Below are positions 32,625 through 41,074 of a DNA stretch of 64,000 nt, piece after piece (position 1 is the first letter of the stretch; every line of letters starts with the position of its first letter). The translations under genes were made by a program, and so were the position numbers. Where the stretch lies: NCBI GenBank assembly GCA_963846315.1, contig CAWJVM010000008.1:1-64000 (forward strand), given 5' to 3'. This stretch comes from RPQJ01 sp963846315. Lineage in GTDB: Bacteria; Pseudomonadota; Gammaproteobacteria; Steroidobacterales; Steroidobacteraceae. The notes beneath the pieces were generated by a model. The model worked only from the letters and a program-made list of their open reading frames with translations. It did no database searches and was not told the origin of the DNA.

Positions 32625-33860
32625 ATGAGCGAGCCCGGCACGCCGCAGGCACCCCGCCGCGCGGCGCTCACCTTCATCTTCGTCACCGTCGTGCTCGACA
32701 TGCTCGCGCTCGGCATGGTCGTGCCTGTGCTGCCGCACCTGATCGAGGACTTCCTCGACGGCGATACGTCGCGCGCCGCCCTGATGGTCGGGTATTTCGG
32801 CACGGTGTGGGCCGTGATGCAGTTCTTCGCGATGCCGGTGATGGGCGCGCTTTCAGACCGGTTCGGACGCCGGCCGGTGATCCTGCTGTCGAACTTCGGG
32901 CTGGGGCTCGATTACGTGCTGATGGCGCTGGCCCCGACGCTGTCGTGGCTGTTCGTCGGGCGCCTGATTTCCGGCGTCACCGCGGCCAGCATCAGCACGT
33001 CGATGGCCTACGTGGCCGACGTCACGCCACCGGAACGCCGGGCGCAGAGTTTCGGTTTCGTCGGCGTCGCGTTCGGTCTCGGGTTCGTGCTCGGCCCTGC
33101 GATCGGCGGCATGCTCGGGTCCGTCGATCCGCGTCTACCGTTCTGGGCCGCCGCCTGCGCCAGCCTGGTCAACGCAGCGTACGGCTTCTTCATCCTGCCG
33201 GAATCGCTTGCGCCCGAAAGACGTCGCGCGTTCGACTGGCGTCGCGCCAACCCGCTGGGCTCACTGCGCTTCCTGCGCGCGCACCGCGAAGTGTTCGCGC
33301 TCGCCGGCGCGGCCTTCCTCAGCAACCTGACGCACGCGGTGCTGCCGGCCGTCTTCGTGCTGTATGCCGCCTATCGCTACGGTTGGGACGAAAAGATCGT
33401 CGGGCTGGCGTTGGCCGCCGTCGGAATTTCCTCGGCACTGGTGCAGGGAGTGCTGGTGGGCCCGCTGGTGCGCCGTTACGGCGAGCGCCGCGTGATGATC
33501 GGCGGCCTGCTCACCGGCACGGTCGGATTCATGCTGTACGCCTTCGCCCCGACCGGTCCGTGGTTCGTCGCGGCCATTCCGATCGTGGCGCTGTGGGGTC
33601 TCGTGGGTCCGGCGTCGCAGGGAATCATGACACGCGCAGTGGGCGCCTCGGCCCAGGGTGAGTTGCAGGGCGCCATGGGGAGCCTGGCAGGCATAGCGAC
33701 GGTGATCGGTCCGACCCTCTTCGCCACCGTCTTCGCCTGGTCCATACGCGACGGCGTGGCGTGGCAGTTCCCAGGTTCGGCCTATGCGCTCGCAGGCCTG
33801 CTGCTCGCCGTCGCCGCGATCATTGCCGAGCGCGCCACGCGGCCGCAGGTGCAGGCATGA
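32625..33860 (+). CDS. MFS transporter, TetA-like (TCR/Tet family)
   Basis: 411-aa proton-antiporter-type permease with 12 predicted helices. The family loop-2/3 motif is GALSDRFGRRPVILLSNFG, followed by DYVLMALAPTLSWLFVGR and a second-half gating motif GPLVRRYGERRVM. The sequence is of the tetracycline-efflux-like group, but such chromosomal members often export other compounds, and resistance should not be assumed. Its stop overlaps the glnE start (ATGA). Confidence 0.85.
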   Translation: MSEPGTPQAPRRAALTFIFVTVVLDMLALGMVVPVLPHLIEDFLDGDTSRAALMVGYFGTVWAVMQFFAMPVMGALSDRFGRRPVILLSNFGLGLDYVLMALAPTLSWLFVGRLISGVTAASISTSMAYVADVTPPERRAQSFGFVGVAFGLGFVLGPAIGGMLGSVDPRLPFWAAACASLVNAAYGFFILPESLAPERRRAFDWRRANPLGSLRFLRAHREVFALAGAAFLSNLTHAVLPAVFVLYAAYRYGWDEKIVGLALAAVGISSALVQGVLVGPLVRRYGERRVMIGGLLTGTVGFMLYAFAPTGPWFVAAIPIVALWGLVGPASQGIMTRAVGASAQGELQGAMGSLAGIATVIGPTLFATVFAWSIRDGVAWQFPGSAYALAGLLLAVAAIIAERATRPQVQA

Positions 33861-36748
33861 CGCCTGTGCCCACCGTGCCGGCTGCAATCCGTGCGCGAAT
33901 CGTCGACAAGCTCGAGCGGCACGCGACCCGGCCCGCATTGCCCGATACGCCGGCTGCTGCGTCGATCGCGGCAAGCCTCGACTACGTCTGGGCGTGCAGC
34001 GCGTTCGCTGCAGACGCCTGCCTGCGCGACGCGGGGTTGCTCCCATGGCTCGCCAGCGAAGGCCGGCTGCTCGAGCATGCCGACACGGCGTGGTACCAGC
34101 AGACAGCGGATGCCGTCACGCGGTCAGGCCAGAACGACGATGCGACATTCATGTCGGCGCTGCGCATCTTCCGGCGCCGGCAACTCGTGCGCATCGCCTG
34201 GCGCGATCTTGCGGGTTACGCGCCGATCGAACAGGTCCTCGCCGAACTCTCGTGGCTTGCGGATGCCTGCATCAACGTGGCGTGCCGGCAGGCGGCGGCG
34301 CTGCTCGGCGCGCGCCACGGCGTGCCGAAGGACACGCATGGCATCGAGCTACCGCTGCTGGTGCTGGGCATGGGCAAGCTCGGCGGTGGCGAGCTGAATT
34401 TCTCGTCCGACATCGACCTCGTGTTTCTTTTCGCGGAACACGGCGAAACCACAGGTCCACGCCCGCTCGAGCACGAGGAATATTTCGTGCGCGCGGGCAA
34501 GCGCGTGGCGCAACTGCTCGGCACCCCAACGGACGACGGCTTCGTCTACCGAGTCGATCTGCGGCTGCGGCCGTTCGGCGATTCAGGACCCGTGGCCGTG
34601 AGTTTCGATGCCATGGAGGAATACCTGCAGCAGCACGGTCGCGACTGGGAGCGTTACGCCTACGTGAAGGCCCGCCCCGTTTACGGCGGGGAACCGGGGT
34701 TCGCCGATCTCTACCGCGACGCATTGCGCCCATTCGTCTATCGCCGTTACCTCGACTTCAGTGTGTTCGAGTCGCTGCGCGCGATGAAGGAGCTGATTGC
34801 GCGCGAGGTCGAGCGCCGCGAGCTGCAGCAGAACGTGAAGCTCGGTCCCGGCGGCATCCGCGAGATCGAATTCATCGTCCAGGCGTTTCAACTGCTGCGG
34901 GGCGGCAGCACGCAACGGTTGCAGACGCGCAGCCTGCTCGAGGCGCTGCCGCAACTGGCCGGGCAGAAGCTGTTGCCGGCCGAAGCCGTGGCGGAGCTGC
35001 TTGCGGCCTATCGTTTCCTGCGGCGCGTCGAAAACCGTCTGCAGGAATGGAACGATGAGCAGACCCACGAGCTGCCCGTCGACGAGCACGCCCGCGCACG
35101 ACTGGCGCTGGCGATGGGGCTGCCCGACTGGCTCGAGCTGGAGCGCCAGCTCGCACATCATCGGGGTCGCGTCAGTGCGCACTTTCAGCGTGCAGTGTTT
35201 GCGCCGGGTGTCGCAACCACGGACGACGTGGCCGGCGCCGGACTCGAGCACATCCTCGATCCCGAACTCGATGACGAACGCAGGCGTGAACGGCTCGCGG
35301 TGCTGAACGTGCCGGAGCTGGTCGAGCCGTTCCTGCGGCACCTCGACCCGTTGCGCGAAAGCGCGTACTACCGCCGCCTGGATGAAACCGGTCGCCGCCG
35401 GTTGCAGGTCCTGATGCCACGCCTGCTGCGGGCGGTGGCGCGCGTTCCGAACGCCGAGGCCGCGTTGGCGCGCGTGCTGAACGTGATCGAGCGCATCGGC
35501 GGTCGCACGGTGTACCTCGCATTGCTGAACGAGAACGCGGTGGCGCGCGAACGGCTGTTCGAACTCTGCGCGCACTCGCAATTCCTGTCCGACCAGATCG
35601 CGGCGTTTCCGCTGCTGCTCGACGAGTTGCTCGATGAGCGGTTGTTCGACGCGACGCCGACGCGTGCCGAGCTCGCCGTCGAGCTGCGCAATCGCATGGC
35701 AAACTGCGCTGCCGACGATACCGAAGAACAGGTCGAGGCCTTGCGCCAGTTCCAGCGCACGGCGATGTTCCGCATCGCCGTCCCGGACCTCATCGCTCGC
35801 CTGCCGCTGATGAAGGTGAGCGACCGGCTGACGGACCTGGCCGAGCTGCTGGTGCAGGAGACGCTCGATCTCGCCTGGCAGCAGATCGTCGCGCGGCACG
35901 GCGTGCCGATGTGCGGGCCCAACGACGATTCGCTGCGACAGGCGGGCATGATCGTGGTCGCGTACGGCAAGTTCGGCGGCATCGAGCTCGGTTACGGCTC
36001 CGACCTCGACCTGGTGTTCCTGCACGATTCGAGCGGCGAAGTGCAGCGCACCGCCGGTCCACACGCGGTCGACAACGGCGTGTTCTTCCTGCGGCTGGTG
36101 CAGCGACTGGTGCACCTGCTCACGGTGCATTCGGCGGCCGGTCGCCTGTACGAGGTCGACACACGATTGCGCCCGAGCGGCAAGGGCGGGTTGCTGGTGC
36201 AGAGCATCGAAGGCTTCGCCGATTACCAGCGCACGGACGCGTGGACCTGGGAGCACCAGGCGCTGTTGCGATCGCGTGCGGTTGCCGGCGGCGCAGAGTT
36301 GCGCAGCCGCTACGAGACGCTGCGGGTCGAATTGCTGCGCACGGCAGTCCGTCGCCCAACGTTGCGCGACGACGTGCGCTCGATGCGCGAACGCATGCGG
36401 GCGGAACTGTCCAAATCAAAGGCCGGCGAGTTCGACCTCAAGCAGGACGAGGGCGGTATCACCGACGTCGAATTCCTGGCCCAGTACTGGACCTTGCTCT
36501 GGTCGGCGCGGTACGCGGAACTGGTGACCTTCTCCGACAACATCCGCCAGCTCGAGAGCCTGGCGTCGATCTGCCTCGTGCCGCAGGAGACCGTCGACGT
36601 GCTGACTGCCGCCTACCGAGCCTACCGGCAGCGGATGCACCATTTGTCGCTGGAAGGTGGTGACAGCATCGCGCCCGCGACGGAGTTCAGGTCGACTCGC
36701 GCCGAGGTTGCCGCGATCTGGCGGGAAACCATGGGACGCCTATACTAG
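33857..36748 (+). CDS. glnE: Glutamine synthetase adenylyltransferase/deadenylylase
   Basis: Bifunctional 963-aa enzyme that attaches or removes AMP on glutamine synthetase in response to PII. Two nucleotidyltransferase domains are visible: the deadenylylase (GMGKLGGGELNFSSDIDLVF, about 168-187) and the adenylylase (AYGKFGGIELGYGSDLDLVF, about 697-716), separated and followed by helical regulatory regions; GPGGIREIEFIVQ and DEGGITDVEFLAQ complete each active site. The start at 33857 overlaps the MFS stop by four bases. The TAG stop abuts a heptanucleotide tandem array. Confidence 0.97.
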   Translation: MTPVPTVPAAIRARIVDKLERHATRPALPDTPAAASIAASLDYVWACSAFAADACLRDAGLLPWLASEGRLLEHADTAWYQQTADAVTRSGQNDDATFMSALRIFRRRQLVRIAWRDLAGYAPIEQVLAELSWLADACINVACRQAAALLGARHGVPKDTHGIELPLLVLGMGKLGGGELNFSSDIDLVFLFAEHGETTGPRPLEHEEYFVRAGKRVAQLLGTPTDDGFVYRVDLRLRPFGDSGPVAVSFDAMEEYLQQHGRDWERYAYVKARPVYGGEPGFADLYRDALRPFVYRRYLDFSVFESLRAMKELIAREVERRELQQNVKLGPGGIREIEFIVQAFQLLRGGSTQRLQTRSLLEALPQLAGQKLLPAEAVAELLAAYRFLRRVENRLQEWNDEQTHELPVDEHARARLALAMGLPDWLELERQLAHHRGRVSAHFQRAVFAPGVATTDDVAGAGLEHILDPELDDERRRERLAVLNVPELVEPFLRHLDPLRESAYYRRLDETGRRRLQVLMPRLLRAVARVPNAEAALARVLNVIERIGGRTVYLALLNENAVARERLFELCAHSQFLSDQIAAFPLLLDELLDERLFDATPTRAELAVELRNRMANCAADDTEEQVEALRQFQRTAMFRIAVPDLIARLPLMKVSDRLTDLAELLVQETLDLAWQQIVARHGVPMCGPNDDSLRQAGMIVVAYGKFGGIELGYGSDLDLVFLHDSSGEVQRTAGPHAVDNGVFFLRLVQRLVHLLTVHSAAGRLYEVDTRLRPSGKGGLLVQSIEGFADYQRTDAWTWEHQALLRSRAVAGGAELRSRYETLRVELLRTAVRRPTLRDDVRSMRERMRAELSKSKAGEFDLKQDEGGITDVEFLAQYWTLLWSARYAELVTFSDNIRQLESLASICLVPQETVDVLTAAYRAYRQRMHHLSLEGGDSIAPATEFRSTRAEVAAIWRETMGRLY

Positions 36749-36911
36749 TGAGAAGTGATTAGTGAGTAGTGAGTAGTGATTAGTGAGTAGTGAATAGGGA
36801 CTGGTGGCAGCTGCCAGGTCACTTGTCACTATTCACTGCTCGTTACTCAGCGCTCAGTACTCACCGCTTACTAATCACTACTCACTAATCACTACTCACT
36901 ACTCACTTCTC
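36749..36911. repeat. Inverted heptanucleotide tandem arrays (long cruciform)
   Basis: Left array 36749-36797: seven 7-bp units of TGATTAG/TGAGTAG type starting on the base after the glnE stop. The right side, to about 36911, is the reverse complement (CACTACT/CACTAAT units), with a central GGCAGCTGCC palindrome. The arms can pair over roughly 40 bp with few mismatches. The DUF6165 ATG follows at 36914 with no purine-rich ribosome site, only TTCTCCT. Confidence 0.9.
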
Positions 36912-36913
36912 CT

Positions 36914-37309
36914 ATGGCCCAACTCCTCGTCCCGATCTCGCCCGGCGAACTCATCGACAAGATCACGATCCTCGAGATCAAGTCGGCGCGCATGACCGAC
37001 GCGGCCAAGCTGCACAACGTGCGCACGGAACTGACGGCGCTCAACGAGACCTGGCGGGCATCTGCCTATTCGGCGGTGGACATCAGCGCCGAATGGACCG
37101 GACTGCGTGAGGTAAACGGCCAGTTGTGGGACATCGAAGACCGGATCCGCGACAAGGAGCGGGAGAGCCAGTTCGACGCCGGGTTCATCGAGCTCGCGCG
37201 CGCGGTGTACGTGACCAACGACGAGCGCGCGGCGCTCAAGCGCCGCATCAACACCAAGCTGGGGTCGACTCTCGTGGAAGAGAAGAGCTACAAGGAATAC
37301 AAGAAGTAG
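36914..37309 (+). CDS. DUF6165 family protein
   Basis: 131-aa soluble, charged, mostly helical protein. The N-terminus VPISPGELIDKITILEIKSA is the hallmark of the DUF6165 family, whose members are often encoded near polysaccharide or LPS genes; function is unknown. The start codon is preceded by a large inverted repeat rather than a Shine-Dalgarno sequence, so initiation is unusual. A 9-nt purine-rich array begins just after its TAG. Confidence 0.85.
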   Translation: MAQLLVPISPGELIDKITILEIKSARMTDAAKLHNVRTELTALNETWRASAYSAVDISAEWTGLREVNGQLWDIEDRIRDKERESQFDAGFIELARAVYVTNDERAALKRRINTKLGSTLVEEKSYKEYKK

Positions 37310-37310
37310 A

Positions 37311-37337
37311 GGAAGGGCAGGAAGGGCAGGAAGGGCA
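37311..37337 (+). repeat. Nonanucleotide purine-rich array after the DUF6165 stop
   Basis: Three perfect tandem copies of GGAAGGGCA begin two bases after the TAG stop. A decayed fourth unit (GGCAGTGGA) follows. Similar purine-rich units follow the zf-CHCC gene stop. Confidence 0.85.
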
Positions 37338-37366
37338 GGCAGTGGAGGAGCGGAGTCTTTGGCCCC

Positions 37367-37906
37367 ATGAAACACCGAACCCACCTGCTTGTCTTGCTGG
37401 TCACGTCGTCGGCGTGTTCATCGGTCCTGGCCCAGGAGCGCACCTGCCAGTCCGATGAGGCGGTCGTCGCCCGGGGGGCGAAGGCGCTCGGTGAGGCCAC
37501 CAGGCATACTGACGTCGCGACACTCGTAGACATGACGTATCCGCCCATGGTCGAGCTGGCGGGTGGACGGAAAAAGCTGGTGTCCCAGACGACGGCCTCG
37601 ATGGCGCAAATGAACGCCGGGGACATGAAGATAGAGAAAATCGAATTCTCTTCGCCTACTCCAACCTACCTCGATGGCAGAAAGTCGATCTGCTTCGTGC
37701 CGCGCGAGATGCAGGTCAGCATCCAGGACATACGGGTGCACGCCGTCGGGTACCTGATGGCCATCTGGGACCCGAGCGGACCGCGCAAGTGGATGTATCT
37801 CGATTCCGATGGCTTCCAGCGCGACCCGACGCTGCTGCGTCAGCTGTTTCCAGGGCTGCCGGAGGGCGTCAAACCGCCGCCCGTCTACAACGAGCGTCTG
37901 AAGTGA
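37367..37906 (+). CDS. Hypothetical exported protein
   Basis: 179-aa protein with a signal peptide (MKHRTHLLVLLVTSSACSSVLA, cut near residue 22; a lipobox-like SSAC is possible). The mature part has an alpha-beta pattern reminiscent of small SnoaL/NTF2-like folds (EATRHTDVATLVDMTYP), but I cannot assign a family. It ends in a Pro-rich tail. Downstream lies a decayed region. Confidence 0.65.
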   Translation: MKHRTHLLVLLVTSSACSSVLAQERTCQSDEAVVARGAKALGEATRHTDVATLVDMTYPPMVELAGGRKKLVSQTTASMAQMNAGDMKIEKIEFSSPTPTYLDGRKSICFVPREMQVSIQDIRVHAVGYLMAIWDPSGPRKWMYLDSDGFQRDPTLLRQLFPGLPEGVKPPPVYNERLK

Positions 37907-38356
37907 TGTCCGGCGCCCCCACCTCGGTCTCTGTCGTATGTGCGGCACCGCGCTGACAATGCTGCTATGCAGCATTTAATCTGAGCCTATCTTCAATGTG
38001 CGGAGCACACCATGACGATGGGTTGGATGGAAACGATTCGCTTTGTCGGCCTCGACCTCCAGGTCGCGACCGTGTTCGCCGTGGCAAGTCTTGACGTGGC
38101 CGCGCGCGCCTTCAAATCCGCATGGGGTCGCATCTCAGCTGACGCGCCAAGGCGGGGTTCGGTTCACGTCAGGGCAAGGAGTCTGCATGCGTCTCCGCGA
38201 ATGTATCCTGCGGGACAGGGAGCGGAGGCTTCATGAAAGAAGTGCAGGGCAAGACCGAGAAAAAGTGACTGGAATCGGTGTTCGGTTCCGCACAGACCGC
38301 ACCCATCTGCTCGACGATTCTGGCCTCGAGTGTTCGACAGCCCATCCGTCGGGCGC
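37907..38356. other. Gene-poor, decayed region
   Basis: No intact gene. It contains the N-terminal remnant of an IS110-type transposase (38012-38107), a tiny uncommitted ORF at 38233-38268, and on the minus strand the sequence replacing the lost C-terminal part of the creatininase gene. Confidence 0.5.
38012..38107 (+). pseudogene. IS110-family transposase remnant (N-terminus only)
   Basis: From the ATG at 38027 the frame reads METIRFVGLDLQVATVFAV, very like the DEDD-transposase N-terminus (IRFVGLDVH...) of IS110/IS1111 elements, including the first catalytic aspartate. Similarity ends after about 30 codons; the frame continues into unrelated basic sequence to 38236. No full element or clear ends are present. 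Confidence 0.5.
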
Positions 38357-38920
38357 TCACAAAGTGACCCGGTGACACCATCCCGTCGCCGGGCCCTTTG
38401 TCTTGCCTCGCTGCGACCAGCCCGTCGGGACCCCCAGCGCAAAGCTGTGGGCACGCACCACCAACATGGCGCAGTCCGAGCGCAGGCGCAGCGCGACCTG
38501 GTCGACAAGAGTCCGCTGGCCGCCGTGGCTGTTGAAGATCACCAGCTTGCGCACACCTGCACGCGCCACGCTGTGCCCTATGGACAACCACAGCCCGAAC
38601 AAGGCCTGCAGGTCAACGCTCAACGTGCCGTTGAATGCAGTGTGTTCGAGGCTGTCGCCCACCGTGAGGGCCGGCAACACGAGCACCGAACTGTCGGCTG
38701 GCAACCGCTGCATCATCAGGCGCACGATGCTTTCGTTGATGACCGCGTCGGTCGACAGCGGCAGGTGCGGCCCGTGCTGCTCGACGGCAGCCACCGGCAG
38801 CAGCGCGATCGTGCGAGCTGGATCGACGCTCGCGAAATCGGTGGTGCACATGTCCTGCCAGAAGGCGGTGGGCGCAATGGGTGCCAATCGCGATCCTGCT
38901 GAGCCCGTGTACACGTTCAT
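38357..38920 (-). pseudogene. Creatininase-family amidohydrolase, C-terminally truncated
   Basis: The N-terminal two thirds of a creatininase-fold metalloenzyme: LLPVAAVEQHGPHLPLSTD (metal-binding Glu, His and Asp), NGTLSVD, and FNSHGGQ are intact. After AHSFALGVPTGWS the frame runs into unrelated residues and stops, so the normal following HGGEVETS-type metal/active-site region (about 70-80 residues) is missing and is not found in another frame downstream. The start at 38920 fits the family. Probably inactive; truncation may be linked to the adjacent insertion-sequence remnant. Confidence 0.65.
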
Positions 38921-39023
38921 GGTGTCGCCGATGGTTGAGTGGGGGAGAGACTGCGCGAGAGCTCGTTCGATCTTCGCATGGGCCGCGACGGATGCGCGTG
39001 CCATCGCGCGTGATCCACACCCA

Positions 39024-40721
39024 TCAGTCGATGCCGCATCGCTCGGCAAGCACTCCGGTCGCGCCGATGTGCCGATTCGCTGGTTCGATCAGCACGCCCG
39101 GATTGAGAATGCCTTGCGGGTCCGCGACCTGCTTTGCGGCCGACAACATCTGACGGAAGAGCGGATCCACTTCGCGCTCGTAGCCGCTGCGGTGATCGCG
39201 ACCGACGGCATGGTGGTGCGTGATGGTTCCGCCGTGCGCGACGACGGCCTCATTGGCGGCGAGCTTGATGTCCCGCCAGGCGGCAAGCGCGCTGGCGACG
39301 TTGCCATCCGCAGCACGGGTGGCGAAGGTGAAGTAAGGCGCGGGGCCATCCGGGTAAAGGTGCGTGAAGCGGCAGGACAGCCGTGCCTTCTGACCGGTCG
39401 CGCGCGTGATCGCACGACTGACGTCTTCCTTGACGGACGTGTAGAAAGTCTCGAAGCGATCCCAGGTGATCGCCGTTTCGAAGGTGTCCATGATCACGCC
39501 CAGCCCGACGGCGGGATCGCGCCAGTACGGCATGCGCATGAAGGCATCCCGCCAGGCGCCGGCCGCGCCGGAGCGGTGTTCCACGGAGTCCTCGGACGAC
39601 ATCGATCGCGCCACGGCTTCGGCGTCGTAACGGCCACCGTGACTGCTCACCATCTCCAGTGCCCGCGCCATCCAGGCCTGCAGGGGATGGTCGTCCGACT
39701 CGAAGGCCAGCACGAGCATGGCCGTGCGTCCGTCGCCGACGCCGGCGAAAATTGTTTCCGCTGGATCGAGCAGCCGGCAATTGCTCGGATTGAGTCCCGA
39801 CTGCGCGAGCGCCCGGACGCAGGCGACGGCGGTGAAGTAATCGTCGAACTGTGCGGAAGCCGACGCGCGGAATCGCGGCGGCACCTGTACTCGTACCCAG
39901 GCTTCGGTGACCACGCCGAGCGTGCCCTCGGAGCCAAGGACCAGCCGGTCAGGTGCCGGTCCCGCCCCCGAACCGGGAAGCCGTCGCGTCTGCATCACCC
40001 CGGCCGGTGTCACCAGGCGCGTGGCCTCCACGAAGTCGTCGATGTGGGTGTGCAGCGTGGCGTAGTGACCGCCCGCTCGGGTCGCGATCCACCCGCCGAG
40101 GGTTGAGAACTCGAAACTCTGCGGGAAGTGGCGCAGCGTGAGATGGCGCGTCTTCAATTGCGCCGCCAGTTCTGGACCGAGGGCCCCAGCCTGGATGCGC
40201 GCTGCGCGACTGATCGGATCAACTTCCAGTACGCGGTTGAGGCGCTCGAGATCGATCGACACGGCCCCGGCAAAGCCGTTGCCCACTGCAGCCTCCACGC
40301 CGCCACAGACACTGCTGCCACCACCGTAGGGAATCACGGCGACGTTGTGCGCCTGTGCCCAGTCCAGAATGTCGACAACGGCCTGCTCGTCGTCCGGAAA
40401 GGCAACCCAGTCGGGTGTGGCGGGCGGTCGGCGCATCCACATGCGGGCGCAGTCGGCGTAGCTCTTGCCGGCGCTGTGGTTGAGGCGGTCGAGCGGTGCT
40501 GCCGAGAAACCGGCGGCGAGTGTCGCGGGTGGGGTAACGCGCGGTGGCGCAAGGTCGAACTCTTCGACGCGCGGCGCCGGCCTGTCTTCGAAGTGGGCGC
40601 CGACGCTTGCCAGCATGGCCCGAACGATCGCGTGTTCGCGCTGGTCGAGCGCGGCGTCCGCCCGTCCCCAGCCCCAGAAGCGACGTGGCGGCCGGCGTGA
40701 CAGTGAGGCATTTGCGTTCAT
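39024..40721 (-). CDS. FAD-linked oxidase, alkyl-DHAP-synthase-like
   Basis: 565-aa flavoprotein of the vanillyl-alcohol-oxidase/PCMH family. The FAD site PYGGGSSVCGGVE and LGSEGTLGVVTEA, and the C-terminal histidine cluster HHHAVGRDH characteristic of alkyldihydroxyacetone-phosphate synthases, are present, ending LNPGVL. Ether-lipid synthesis is one possibility; many bacterial homologues are of unknown substrate. The start at 40721 is preferred: the frame continues upstream through a purine-rich tandem array that would translate as VGE/REG repeats. Confidence 0.85.
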   Translation of the reverse strand: MNANASLSRRPPRRFWGWGRADAALDQREHAIVRAMLASVGAHFEDRPAPRVEEFDLAPPRVTPPATLAAGFSAAPLDRLNHSAGKSYADCARMWMRRPPATPDWVAFPDDEQAVVDILDWAQAHNVAVIPYGGGSSVCGGVEAAVGNGFAGAVSIDLERLNRVLEVDPISRAARIQAGALGPELAAQLKTRHLTLRHFPQSFEFSTLGGWIATRAGGHYATLHTHIDDFVEATRLVTPAGVMQTRRLPGSGAGPAPDRLVLGSEGTLGVVTEAWVRVQVPPRFRASASAQFDDYFTAVACVRALAQSGLNPSNCRLLDPAETIFAGVGDGRTAMLVLAFESDDHPLQAWMARALEMVSSHGGRYDAEAVARSMSSEDSVEHRSGAAGAWRDAFMRMPYWRDPAVGLGVIMDTFETAITWDRFETFYTSVKEDVSRAITRATGQKARLSCRFTHLYPDGPAPYFTFATRAADGNVASALAAWRDIKLAANEAVVAHGGTITHHHAVGRDHRSGYEREVDPLFRQMLSAAKQVADPQGILNPGVLIEPANRHIGATGVLAERCGID

Positions 40722-40740
40722 TGCGGTTCCCGCTTCCTCG

Positions 40741-40800
40741 CCTTCCTGTCCTTCCCGTCCTTCCCGTCCTTCCCCTACTTCCCCTACTTCCCCTACTTCC
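40741..40800 (-). repeat. Nonanucleotide purine-rich array at the zf-CHCC stop
   Basis: Read on the minus strand, units of (C/G)GGAAGTAG-type appear three times, the first containing the TAG stop of the zf-CHCC gene itself, followed by two GGGAAGGAC units and degenerate GGAAGG copies. It resembles the 9-nt array after the DUF6165 gene. Confidence 0.8.
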
Positions 40801-40993
40801 GCAACGTGTACTCCGCGCTGCAGTACGGGCACTTCGCCGCGCCGGTCTTCTCGATTGGCAAGAACACGCGGGGATGCGAGTTCCACAGGTGCATGCCCGG
40901 CATCGGGCAGGCGAGCGGCAGGTCCGCCGCCGTCACCTCGTACTGGTGCTGGGCGTTCGGCTGGGTGAGCTTGTCGCTGCGTTCGGCCGTCAC
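40793..40993 (-). CDS. zf-CHCC zinc-finger protein
   Basis: 66-aa protein with a C-terminal Cys-His-Cys-Cys zinc site: LACPMPGMHLWNSHPRVFLP and KCPYCSAEYTLR. This is the bacterial relative of the mitochondrial complex I accessory subunit NDUFS6. Cytoplasmic; role in bacteria not established. It lies just upstream of the FAD oxidase gene on the same strand. Confidence 0.9.
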   Translation of the reverse strand: MTAERSDKLTQPNAQHQYEVTAADLPLACPMPGMHLWNSHPRVFLPIEKTGAAKCPYCSAEYTLRK

Positions 40994-41074
40994 GGTGCTG
41001 CTGCCTTTGCGTCGAAGTGAGAGCGGGTTAACCCAGGTCGGGTGCGCATTATCGCGCAGCTGCCCTCACGCGCG

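Noticed and set aside
32625..33860. Calling the MFS gene a tetracycline resistance determinant
   Set aside because: Family resemblance to TetA is clear but chromosomal context beside apt and glnE gives no support for resistance.
38265..38300. IS21-type terminal repeat (GTGACTGGAATCGGTGTTCGG)
   Set aside because: Only one such segment is seen and no partner end or transposase; resemblance alone is too weak.
38169..38591. Continuation of the creatininase in another frame
   Set aside because: That minus-strand frame shows no creatininase C-terminal motifs, so a simple frameshift does not restore the gene.
39024..40886. Longer FAD oxidase start at 40886
   Set aside because: The extra ~55 residues are translated tandem repeats and overlap the zf-CHCC gene; MNANAS at 40721 fits better.
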